From Apoda limacodes (Eukaryota > Arthropoda > Insecta > Lepidoptera > Limacodidae), in NCBI GenBank assembly GCA_946406115.1, contig OX291543.1, positions 33,382,815 to 33,446,814 of the forward strand: DNA of 64,000 nucleotides, read 5' to 3'. This document shows, in pieces, positions 11,151 through 21,082 of this stretch. The notes below the pieces were generated by a model. It saw nothing but the letters and a program-made list of their open reading frames with translations, had not been told where the DNA came from and ran no database searches. The translations under genes were made by a program, and so were the position numbers. Positions within the stretch are counted from its first letter, which is position 1. The number at the start of each line of letters is the position of its first letter.

Positions 11151-13929
11151 ATGCTTCCTGGTTTAAAAAGGCTCAATTTGATATGCGTCACTAAGTGTTA
11201 CCGCATTTTCATGATGACTTTGTATGCCAATAAGTATCACATTGTGAAATTTTATTCAACTTTTAATTTTTTATTATTTAAATTGAAGAGGTGTTACACA
11301 TGTAGTAATATTTATTAATAAGTAAAATACAAACTGCTTGTTTCAACAGCCTTTTATTGTTACTTTTTCCTTAACCAACAGATTAACGGTGTGTTTTAAA
11401 TTTTGAAAGAAAATAATTTTTAGGCCGCTAACCATTTTACTCATAGTTAACCCCGAGATAGGTGTGATTTGAAAACTTCATATGCTTTCTGGCTTAACGA
11501 GGCTCAATTTGACATACGTCAGTAAGTGTTACCGCATTTTTATGATGACCTTTTAGGCCGATAAATATCACATTTTCAAATTTTCTTAAACTTTTATTTT
11601 TCATTATTTAAATAGAAGAGGTATTACACATGTAGAAATATTTATTAATAAGAACAATACAAAATGCTTGTTTCGACAGCCTTTGATTGTTACTTTTTCC
11701 TTAACCAACAGATTTACGGTGTGTTTGAAATTTTGAAAGAAAATTATTTTTAGACCGCAAACCATTTTACTCACAGTTAACCCCGAGATAGGTGTGATTT
11801 GAAAACTTCATATGCTTTCTGGTTTAAAGAGGCTCAATTTGATATGCGTCACTAAGTGTTACCGCATTTTCTTGATGACTTTTTATGCCAATAAGTATCA
11901 AATTGCGAAATTTTCTTAAACTTTTATTTTTTATTATTTAAAGAGAAGAGGTATTACACATGTAGCAATATTTATTAATAAGAACAATACAAAATGCTTG
12001 TTTCAACGGCATTTGATTGTTACTTTTTCCTTAACCAACAGATTTACGGTGTGTTTGAAATTTTGAAAGAAAATTATTTTTAGACCGCAAACCATTTTAC
12101 TCACAGTTAACCCCGAGATAGGTTTGATTTGAAAACTTGATATGCTTTCTGGTTTAAAGAGGCTCAATTTGATATGCGTCACTAAGTGTTACCGCATTTT
12201 CTTGATGACTTATTATGCCAATAAGTATCACATTGCGAAATTTTCTTAAACTTTTATTTTTTATTTTTTAAAGAGAAGAGGTATTACACATGTAGCAATA
12301 TTTGTTAATAAGAACAATACAAAATGCTTGTTTTAACGGCATTTGATTGTAACTTTTTCCTCAACCAACAGATTTACGGTGTGTTTGAAATTTTGAAAGA
12401 AAATATTTTTTACGCCGCTAACCATTTTTCTCACAGTTAACCCCGAGATATGTTTGATTTGAAAACTTGATATGCTTTCTGGTTTAAAGAGGCTCAATTT
12501 GATATGCGTCACTAAGTGTTACCGCATTTTCATGATGACTTTTTATGCCAATAAGTATCACATTGTGAAATTTTATTCAACTTTTAATTTTTTATTATTT
12601 AAATTGAAGAGGTGTTACACATGTAGTAATATTTATTAATAAGAACAATACAAAATGCTTGTTTCAACAGCATTTGATTGTAACTTTTTCCTCAACTAAC
12701 AGATTTCCGGTGTGTTTGAAATTTTGAAAGAAAATATTTTTTACGCCGCTAACCATTTTTCTCACAGTTAACCCCGAGATAGGTGTGATTTGAAAACTTT
12801 ATATGCTTTCTGGTTTAAAGAGGTTCAATTTGATATGCGTCACTAAGTGTTACCGCATTTTCATGATGACTTTTTATGCCAATAAGTATCACATTGTGAA
12901 ATTTTATTCAACTTTTAATTTTTTATTATTTAAATTGAAGAGGTGTTACACATGTAGTAATATTTATTAATAAGAACAATACAAAATGCTTGTTTCAACA
13001 GCATTTGATTGTAACTTTTTCCTCAACTAACAGATTTACGGTGTGTTTGAAATTTTGAAAGAAAATATTTTTTAGGCCGCTAACCATTTTTCTCACAGTT
13101 AACCCCGAGATAGGTGTGATTTGAAAACTTGATATGGTTTCTGGTTTAAAGAGGCTCAATTTGATATGCGTCACTAAGTGTTACCGCATTTTCATGATGA
13201 CTTTTTATGCCAATAAGTATCACATTGTGAAATTTTATTCAACTTTTAATTTTTTATTATTTAAATTGAAGAGGTGTTACACATGTAGTAATATTTATTA
13301 ATAAGAACAATACAAAATGCTTGTTTCAACAGCATTTGATTGTAACTTTTTCCTCAACTAACAGATTTACGGTGTGTTTGAAATTTTGAAAGAAAATATT
13401 TTTTACGCCGCTAACCTTTTTTTTCAAAGTTAACCCCGAGATAGGTGTGATTTGAAAACTTGATATGCTCTCTGGTTTAAAGAGGCTCAATTTGATATGC
13501 GTCACTAAGTGTTACCGCATTTTCATGATGACTTTTTATGCTAATATGTATCACATTGTGAAATTTTCTTTAACTTTTAATTTTTTATTATTTAAATTGA
13601 AGAGGTGTTACACATGTAGTAATATTTATTAATAAGAACAATACAAAATGCTTGTTTCAACAGCATTTGATTGTAACTTTTTCCTCAACTAACAGATTTA
13701 CGGTGTGTTTGAAATTTTGAAAGAAAATATTTTTTAGGCCGCTAACCATTTTTCTCACAGTTAACCCCGAGATAGGTGTGATTTGAAAACTTGATATGGT
13801 TTCTGGTTTAAAGAGGCTCAATTTGATATGCGTCACTAAGTGTTACCGCATTTTTATGATGACCTTTTAGGCCGATAAGTATCACATTGTGAAATTTTAT
13901 TTTACTTTAATTTTTTATTATTTAAATTA
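11151..13929 (-). repeat. Right arm: inverted ~330-bp tandem units, about nine copies
   Basis: The same unit is present in reverse complement. The landmark TATCACATT (or variants) recurs near 11236, 11566, 11896, 12227, 12557, 12889, 13219, 13549 and 13879. Period and motifs mirror the left arm. Units differ by scattered substitutions and small indels, not by large deletions. Confidence 0.93.
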
Positions 13930-14088
13930 TATATATATTTGTTTAATTTTTGACCGGTTTCTCATTATTTTGGTCTATTTATTGTTATATCCGTTTAATT
14001 CAGTAAATTATTTCATTAAAATCCCTTACTTTTTAATTTGGTCGGATTATAAAAGGCCGCTAACTTAGGCCGCTAACTTCACACCGGT
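13930..14088 (-). repeat. Right unique terminal inverted repeat
   Basis: This mirrors 7737..7900, including the doubled GTTAGCGGCC and the CCGGT end. The most visible difference from the left copy is a one-base change (CCCTTACTTTTTAATTTGG against the left arm's complement). The near-identity suggests either recent insertion or exchange between the arms. Confidence 0.92.
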
Positions 14089-14208
14089 GTAATTCAAGGG
14101 GTTTTTGTAAAAAATCGCGGCCATGACTAATATCTAAGCGAACTAAGCCACGGGCAAAAGCTACTATATTATCATAATTATTTAAATGGTTTAATTTTTT
14201 TTCTTAAG

Positions 14209-14341
14209 GACTGGAAAGCTGCACTACCCCACAAATGTGTGTGGTCCTTTGTTCGAGGAAGAACTGGAATTCTGGGGACTGGACTCCAACCAGGTGGAAC
14301 CCTGCTGCTGGTCCACCTACAGCATACACAGAGACACTCAG
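14209..14341 (+). CDS. Shaw: Shaw (Kv3-type) K+ channel exon, T1 domain
   Basis: This internal exon encodes 44 residues of the cytoplasmic T1 (tetramerisation) domain of a Shaw-subfamily voltage-gated potassium channel, which makes K+-selective channels in neuronal membranes. The read-through includes [18 protein letters not shown] and continues with [17 protein letters not shown] and [10 protein letters not shown], which I recognise as Shaw. The zinc-binding signature HX5CX20CC of non-Shaker T1 domains is complete (H5, C11, C32, C33 of the exon peptide). A pyrimidine-rich tract leads to the acceptor AG at 14207..14208. The first base G completes a codon from the upstream exon, and the exon ends on a full codon, CAG, before the donor GTCAGT at 14342. 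Simple ATG-to-stop frames here are in the wrong phases. Upstream T1 and downstream membrane exons are not visible in the window, so the flanking introns are at least about 14 kb and perhaps 49 kb. The coding sequence shows no lesion. Confidence 0.95.
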
Positions 14342-15630
14342 GTCAGTCAAATTCTTTACAAAGTTCTATGTATTTCATCCGACATGGGAAACTGGAATTA
14401 GCAAAGCACTTAATCAGTGAAAAATTAATATCGATTGAATTACCTACCCACCTTTTAACGAATCACAAAAATGTAACAAATGCTTTTTATTTTAGACCTG
14501 TAACGTAACGTGCGATTAAACGCTAATCACTTGTAACAAATAGGTACCTATTACAAACGTAAAGCAGGACGTCGAAAGACAACAAACGACGTAAAATCGT
14601 TGAGAATTGCTTCTAAACAATAAAACAGCGTCCGTATTGTTGATATATCTTACATTGCTGGCGCGCGTTACGTATTGTTGATATATCTTACATTGCTGGC
14701 GCGCGTTACGACCGCCGATACAAGGGCCTCCTATTTGAATATACATTTATCTTATGAGCGATTTCGTTTTTTTTTGGTCAAGACATTATTCCTGAAACTA
14801 AATGACAGATGCGATAACTTTCTTTACAACAAAGTTATATCACAGATTAAATAATACTATACTGTTATAGCAAAATGGACGGCAAAAACCTTCTCCATGA
14901 AATACTATGTCGATATAGCATCTTTTACGATGATCGGTCGAACGGTGTATGAGTTCATCGACCTTAGATATAAATATTAACATTCATTCATAAATTCATG
15001 TGGAAAATCTATCACATTGAATTGCTAGCTTTATACTTACTTTACATTGTATATATACATAATAGATTACATTTCGATCACAAGTAAATAGGGTGTTATG
15101 GTTTAAAAATAGAAAAACAAGAGGCATTTTTTTTATGCAAGGTTTTTGCAGATGTATGAAAACAAATGTCACAATTTTATCGTTGCACTATGTGTAAAGT
15201 TGTATTATTTTTTATAGTTACAGTTATATTTGAAACTTGCAATAGGAAAGTGGAATCAACTGTAATAACGCGCAAAAACTGCACGTTAGGGTAGGGTGTA
15301 ATCTTAACGTTTATGTTGGAGAGAGAGAGGAGTACGAAAGGAAAACAATCATGTTTATGTGCTATAAAGGTACGTTTTTACAGTTTAGTTGCTGCATTTT
15401 ATTTTGGTCGATTACGAGATTTTATTTCCACTAACTGGAGCATCATCGACGAGACGGATTTGCGAAAATGTATCATAGTTTATCCTAAAGTTATGCAATA
15501 TAAATTTAATCCACATTGTTTAAAAACAGCTATTATAATTTGAATTTAAAACACACGTTATCCTATTTAGAGAACCTTTAATCTCCGACAATTCTTATAC
15601 ATTTCTCTTTTTCAAAATGTTTTAAGCGTT
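14342..15630. other. Start of intron downstream of the Shaw exon
   Basis: This is AT-rich sequence following the Shaw donor site. Apart from a 39-bp tandem duplication at 14634..14711, I recognise no further exon or mobile element. A 76-codon open frame at 15313..15543 (+) has no recognisable domain. Confidence 0.55.
14634..14711. repeat. Perfect 39-bp tandem duplication
   Basis: Two adjacent, apparently identical copies contain TATTGTTGATATATCTTACA followed by a GCGCGCG core. It is a small local duplication with no obvious function. Confidence 0.85.
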
Positions 15631-15742
15631 ACGTATATACCGTATCTACGTATATACCGTATCTACGTATATACCGTATCTACGTATATACCGTATCTAC
15701 GTATATACCGTATCTACGTATATACCGTATCTACGTATACAG
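15631..15742. repeat. 17-bp tandem repeat, about 6.5 copies
   Basis: The unit ACGTATATACCGTATCT repeats without visible variation from 15631, and the last copy changes to ACGTATACAG. Homogeneity implies recent slippage or expansion. Confidence 0.95.
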
Positions 15743-16134
15743 CTTGTTATATTAAAACAATTTGTCCATCGGCTCCAGTTTGTCTACTAGTATGAATGAT
15801 ATTTTGTACCAGAATATTAAATTTAGCTACCTAATATTTCTCAAACTGGAAGACTTCTAAGGGGTAAGAAGATTTTTTATTATTTGGGGTATCTTCTATG
15901 GGATATTGTTGATGACGTTTTTTAACGAGAAAATGTTTTTATTCCGTATCCTTTTAATGCGTATGATTTATAAATAAGTAAATATGAATATTTCTGGACA
16001 TTACACACAGAGCCATCTTGTATAAAACTAAGTAGAGCTTGTACTATAAATCCACACAACAAACAACGGGTATTTTTTTTTTGTAAATACATATATATTA
16101 TATCATACATAGAATCACCCAGACTTAAGACTAA

Positions 16135-16225
16135 CACAAATGTTAATCACAAAGATGATTTACCTATGCGGGACTCTAACCCATACACATCGGTTTAGCA
16201 GGCAGGGTGTGGCAATCCACGGAAC
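16135..16225 (-). repeat. tRNA-derived SINE head, degenerate
   Basis: The minus strand reads CACCCTGCCTGCTAAACCG, then a Pol III B-box-like GGTTAGAGTCCC, then AAATCATCTTTGTG. This resembles the tRNA-like head of lepidopteran SINEs. The B box is imperfect (GTTAGAGTCC against GTTCGATTCC), so it is probably inactive. A related copy lies at 38012. Confidence 0.55.
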
Positions 16226-16789
16226 CGACATGCTCCGACGAACCATGAATCGTTGCTTTACGTCACCTATCGTAAACTATTAAATATAATAGTTCATGCT
16301 AAGCCTTCCCAGTATAGTGACGAAATCGATTTTTTTATGGTTTCTAATCGATGATGTGTCTATAGTTTACGAGAAATCTCATAGTCTTAGGCTGGTCTGC
16401 CTACCTATAGGTGTCACGTTAGTAATACAATTTCAGAATCATTTTAAAATAATGGAAATGTTTATAAAATACCATTCCTATACACTTATTCTCAAAGGGG
16501 TGGTCAAAGATATGACAAAAAAATCAAATGCTGCTGTGAACAGTTAACAATGATCCTATGACATCCATGTTTCACCGATGGTACTCCTCTCACAAACGTG
16601 ATGCCTATCGAACCAGATGCGAGACAAGCTTAAATTGTACAAATCATTACAGTGCTAATTGCCGGGAATCTAACCAGAGACCAGGTTATTTCTAGTTGTG
16701 CTGCAGTATTTTAAAGCTGCAAATACAAATAATTTCCAGAACAAAAGCGCTTCAAGGATTTGTAACATTTACGAATGCAAACAGTTTTA
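16226..16789. other. Noncoding interval, nothing recognised
   Basis: Mostly AT-rich sequence. An imperfect minus-strand B-box-like stretch near 16660..16680 hints at another SINE scrap, but it is too degraded to call. Confidence 0.4.
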
Positions 16790-18029
16790 CTGCCGCCTCG
16801 TATCTCTCGGAGCAGAGCGCGCGCTAAATCACCGGCTTTTCTCTGGTCCTCGCACCACTAACTGCATATTATGTAAATAATAATAAAAGTGTCAGTAGAC
16901 CAAGAATTTGTGAGTGAATATTTATAGCAATAAGTATTAAGATAGTAGTAAGTTAATATTGAAACAATTTAATATTGTTTGTAAGGTACGCGATGGCCGC
17001 CCGCAGGTTGAACGGGTTCCCGAACCCAGGGATCACTTAATCTCCGCCCTAGGAGGCTGATCCGCCAGCCTGTGTAGTCTCTGAAGTGGTAGTCGTGCCG
17101 GAGAAGGAGACCGGAGTGGACCCGGCTCCTACAACAGAGGGGGATCAGGGGCCCTTCCGTTCGCCGTGCCAGCAACCGTATTATCTGTGCCGACCTTTGG
17201 CAATTCTTGTACATCACCTTTTGTCTTCTAAGCTGTCTGTGCAGTGAATCCTCATATTAAGTCTGAGTAACTTTCAAAAATAAAACGGCTACAAAAAAAG
17301 GAAGAGTTTTTTCAGCGGCCGCTCCATCCACATTTAATGTGGACTTTTGCAACATTAGGGGTATTCACGCAAATCTTAACGCAGTCTACCTCCATCTGGA
17401 GACTGCGCAGCCGACCATTCTCTTTCTAACTGAGACGCAGATATCCTGCCCGGCCGATACATCATACCTTCACTATCCCGGCTACAAACTCGAGCACAAT
17501 TTTGTGAGTCGTGCCGGTGTATGTTCGTCCGGGAGGATATCTGCCGCCTTCATAGCCTTGAAGACAGGGACCTGTCGATATTGTGGGTGCGCGTAGAATA
17601 CGGCGGCCACACTCGTATCTATGCGTGTCTATACAGGTCTTATAGCGGTGACACGGACTTAACTCGACTTTTCACGCACCTGAGTTTGACGACTGACAAA
17701 GTTCTAGAGCAATTTCCCTCAGCAGAACTAGTTATTTTGGGAGACTTTAACGCCCACCATCGTGGGTGCCTCAGTTCTCGAACCAATAACTATGCAGGGA
17801 TATCTGGTCATGAATTTGCTCTGACCTATGGATTCTCGCAGCTGGTACTTTCTCCAACGAGAATACCAGATATAGAGGACCATACGAGCTCCTTACTGGA
17901 CCTTCTTTTGAAGGGTCGGCAACGCGCGAGTGTTACCCCTGGTTTTGCAAGCATCAATAGGCCACGGTGACCGCTTGCCATCAGGCGGACCGTGTGGTTG
18001 TTTGCCGCCTTAGTGGTATAAAAAAAAAT
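16790..18029 (+). mobile_element. Internally deleted LINE: 5' region and EN fused to 3' tail
   Basis: This copy belongs to the window's main LINE family. GC-rich sequence from about 16790 or 16980 to 17300 is probably its 5' UTR or ORF1 end (boundary uncertain). From about 17330 it encodes the apurinic-type endonuclease, including the motif-I Asn (DFCNIRGIHANLN), TETQISCPADTS and LVILGDFNAHHR. A frameshift lies near 17520. At about 17905 the frame jumps from SSLLDLLL straight to KGRQRAS, which belongs near the end of the RT protein (compare 33285..33345), so about 2 kb including all catalytic RT blocks is absent. The copy ends with the family tail GCCGCCTTAGTGGTAT and a short A tract. Confidence 0.85.
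17339..17905 (+). pseudogene. AP-type endonuclease domain of LINE, frameshifted
   Basis: Within the deleted LINE copy, two overlapping frames (17339..17596 and 17521..17905) together cover most of the endonuclease that nicks target DNA for reverse transcription. Motif I (NIRG), the catalytic Glu of LTETQ and the GDFNAHH motif are present. The final SDH block, seen at 35318..36158 as SSDHCLV, is lost to the internal deletion. The catalytic neighbour in GDFNAHHRGCLSS differs from HREWLSS of the other copy. Confidence 0.85.
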
Positions 18030-18430
18030 TACATATACGGCTTAAATCCACATAAGAGGGTAACCAGTTGCTTGATTCACAGATCTCCGTAGTTTTCAAA
18101 ATCATTAAATCTCTGCATGTCGAGCATAGTCGACTCATTGAGTTATGGACCGTCCAAGAGCAAGCATGTCAAACAGACAGTCAGTGATGGACCAAAAGCA
18201 AGCCTAACGATCGTAGCAACGGTGGGTCGAAAGACTTATTGCATTAATTACGCTTTACTTGCAATAAAAACGCTCCTATATAGTGTGAGGTATTTTAACC
18301 CTTTTTGTCATCGAAGAAATATTATATTCTATCCTTTTCCAGCGGCTGAATAATTTTCTTAATTTAAATTTAAATAATATTATAAATAAATTTGGTTATC
18401 GGCGTGGAATTCCTACTTCAAGTTCAAGCT

Positions 18431-18662
18431 CCACCGGGCTTTTGGGGCGAGACTCTGAAGGAGTCTCAGCCCATATAGCGCCCAAAGCTCAAGGGCTCCC
18501 TCGCTTCACCTCGGCTTGGGTTGTCGCTATTGGGGTCGGCCCTTCGACCAGCGTGAGCCTCGAATCCGAAGGTGAGTCAGCGCCAGGAGGGGAGTTCCCC
18601 GTTACGCGGTTTCAATTGCGAGTGAGTGGGGGCGAGAAGCGCCCCGGCAGTCTTTGATACCT
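18431..18662 (+). repeat. GC-rich dispersed repeat, copy 1
   Basis: This ~230-bp GC-rich block contains CTTTTGGGGCGAGACTCTGA, CGGCTTGGGTTGTCGCT and GAGAAGCGCCCCGGCAGTC. A clearly related copy lies inverted at 24041..24283. It looks like the 5' part of a longer autonomous element (possibly a LINE 5' UTR or ORF1), but no protein domain is visible. It stands out sharply from the AT-rich background. Confidence 0.75.
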
Positions 18663-19090
18663 CCTGTATCCGTGCGTTAGAGGGGAGGCCCTATTAGGTG
18701 AGGTCGTTGAGACCAGTCTTGCTATCCGGATAGCGAGATCGTCGTCTGGGGCCGTTAGTATTTGCCGAGGCCGCATAACAATCGTTTTTCCACAGTGCCG
18801 AGGTTGGTCGGGGGGATGATAGGTTGTGGATTGCACAATTAATCAATTCTGGTGATTTTGTGTACGCTCGAAAAAGCGGATTGCCAGATTTTCAAGATAT
18901 TGGAATCGTGCGGAGCTCGAAGTTCCTGTGTTGGTCCGCATTCCGGACGTACCAGGAGGCTCCGGAGGCCGCTCTGAGGAATGATGTTAGCTGCGATAAT
19001 CCTAAAAAGGCAGCTTCAAATGTCAAGCTCACTTGTATGCAGTCAATATGACAAATAAAACTGACACTGAAAGAAAAGCTGGTTAGATAT
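18663..19090 (+). other. GC-richer continuation of the 18431 repeat, unassigned
   Basis: Composition stays raised up to about 19000 (for example GGACGTACCAGGAGGCTCCG), so this is probably more of the same mobile element. I could not match it to a protein or to a second copy in the window. Confidence 0.4.
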
Positions 19091-19360
19091 TTTGATTAGC
19101 GTGGATTTATAGGCCTGACATCATCAGGTTGGCGGAGGTTGTCTTTGATTAACGTCGGTCTATAGGCCTGACACCATCAGATTGGCGGAGGTTGTCTTTG
19201 ATTAACGTTGGCCTATAGGCCTGACACCATCAGGTTGGCGGAGGTTGTCTTTGATTAACGTCGGCCTATAGGCCTGCCACCATCAGGTTGGCGGAGGTTG
19301 TCTTTGATTAACGTTGGCCTATAGTCCTGCCATCATAAGGTTGGCGGAGGTTATCTTTGG
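19091..19360. repeat. 53-bp tandem repeat, about five copies
   Basis: Starts near 19091, 19144, 19197, 19250 and 19303 give an exact 53-bp period. Each unit contains TTTGATTAACGT, CTATAGGCCTG and CATCAGGTTGGCGGAGGTT. The first and last copies are the most diverged, as expected if unequal exchange homogenises the middle. The array directly follows the GC-rich repeat block and may be an internal part of the same element. Confidence 0.92.
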
Positions 19361-19866
19361 TCTTTCTAAAGGAATGAAAACGTTGTTAACAAGTTAACAT
19401 TCCCGAGCTCTGGGAAGATCTTAGATTAGGAATTTAATATTGAGTTTAATATCCAAAAGTTTGGAAAAAGTAGTACCTAATGATAGCAGTATTATAAAAG
19501 CTACTTATTTAAAAATGGTTTCAAACAATTTATGTCTATATTTTAGTTTTAATATTTTCAACTCCGCACATTTTCCCTAAAACGGCTTGTTCAGTTTATT
19601 GTTTCTGTATCTTTAGAATCTCTATAAAATATGTTTGCCATATTTCTTATATCGTCATTGTTTAATTATTATAGATTTTAAATCACATGAAACGGTGTGG
19701 TAATTGAGTATTAGAATGGACAGTCAGTTGCATACCGTCGATACAAAAAATGCGAACCGATTAGATCTGCACCCTTTTCTGTGTGCAATTATCTTCAAAA
19801 TACGTTTCCTCTGACTATATGTGCTTAATGTGATTATTTATGAAGTGCTGTTTTTACTAATCCGCT

Positions 19867-19936
19867 ATGAACTTTGAGTACAAAACAGAGGAAGAAGCCG
19901 ACGAAGGCCACGAGGAAGAAAATGGCCATCAAAACT
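19867..19936 (+). other. Candidate short exon with strong donor, unassigned
   Basis: A purine-rich, GC-richer stretch ends in a consensus donor (T followed by GTGAGT at 19937). It can start at ATG 19867, or after the AG at 19877..19878 preceded by a pyrimidine stretch and TACTAAT. One frame reads MNFEYKTEEEADEGHEEENG, another is strongly basic (KQRKKPTKATRKK). The acidic frame leaves in phase 1, so as a cassette after the Shaw exon it would shift the frame unless the next exon also enters in phase 1. I do not recognise the peptide. It could equally be a chance splice-like sequence or repeat debris. Confidence 0.3.
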
Positions 19937-21069
19937 GTGAGTTCGCATCGCACTTCTTTTACATGGAGTGTTATCATTAATGTGACAATCGTATTTAAAT
20001 TCTAGATTCTACTTTTATATTTCTTAAGGTCCTTTGCATTTCCTATAAAACTGCTGAAAACTCCTAAACACGGCTTTTATGTTATTTCACCGCTCAATTT
20101 GCCCTATCCCAAAAAAAATAATCTTAGTACCCACACTACGCTCCTCGCGCTGCTTATCGCTCTGCTCCTCGCGCCGCCGCGATGTTGCCTTCTCTGTCCA
20201 CACACACTGCTTCACTCGCGCAATCAATTGCAGCGCACTAGGTCGTTTGCCGATCCTTTAGATCGCGCCCAAAATACCGACAAACAGGGAGTTGTGGGCA
20301 TTCATGACGAGGAGTATGGCGTGCGGCATGACGAGTAATGTTGCCACACCATCGCGCATCGGTCTGCCTTCTTTCTTCCCTATTTCCCATGCCACTCGGC
20401 GAGTGCGTGGCAGGGCTATAAGGTACAATAAGCTGTAGGTAAAACTACAACACAAGATCGATTATATATTACAAAGAAAAAGTTATACAATGATAAATGA
20501 TAATGATATACTTGAATGTACTAGAATATGTAGGGGATAATTAACACTCCAAGCAGTTAAAAGCGTATTGCAAAGTATAGCCCACCGAAGATTAAAGTTT
20601 CTCCTCAAGGTACATTTAGCAAACCTACCGAGTCAGTAAGTATATTTTCTGAAATGCCACCCGCGCAAGACGGTCGAGTTGTTCACTGAAGCGTCATTAA
20701 TTTCACATTCAATTCGCTTTGCATAGTTTGATCGCTAACTGACGATTATATGATCGTGTCTACCGGTTATGTACTATGTTTATTTGTTCATTAAAAATAT
20801 TGTTTATTTGCTATTGCCGGCGGCTTCGCCCTGCTTAATTCTCACAACTGGTTGTTGAATTTAACATATGAGGAAACCGAAAAATGTTTTCTGGCTCTCG
20901 TAACTATTTTTTTTTATTGTAGCGTAATGAATTCAAAAACCTATCTATTAAATATGTACCTAAAGGAGCTGAACCTTTCTTCAAAGCACGAACTACGCAC
21001 ACACTAAAAACTAGCAATTATCTACAAACTTTGAACTTTAATTAATTAATTTTTTCTTTAGGTATTTAG

Positions 21070-21082
21070 CGCCATCTGGCGG
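21070..21082 (-). promoter_or_regulatory. CTCF-like motif
   Basis: The minus strand reads CCGCCAGATGGCG, matching the CTCF core consensus CCASYAGRKGGCR at all but the third base. Short motifs of this type also occur inside lepidopteran repeats, so binding is not implied. Confidence 0.3.

Larger units (their letters stand above)
7737..14088. mobile_element. 6.35-kb foldback element with tandem-array arms
   Basis: Both ends carry the same sequence in inverted orientation, beginning ACCGGTGTGAAGTTAGCGGC at 7737 and mirrored at 14088. Inside, a ~330-bp unit is repeated head to tail about ten times in one orientation (to about 11148) and then about nine times in the opposite orientation. The two arms (about 3.27 and 2.94 kb) differ by one unit, so the whole element can pair as one giant hairpin with a loop of about 140 bp (11009..11150). 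No transposase or other ORF beyond about 85 codons is present. The architecture recalls Drosophila Foldback and Galileo elements, whose inverted arms are also built of tandem repeats, but no superfamily can be assigned from sequence alone. The palindrome ACCGGT is present at both extreme ends and could be a 6-bp target duplication. The right end lies 120 bp from the Shaw exon. Confidence 0.92.

Noticed and set aside
14235..14508. 61- and 89-codon ATG frames over the Shaw exon
   Set aside because: They use the two wrong phases of the exon and read into the intron; the spliced frame without a local ATG is the real one.
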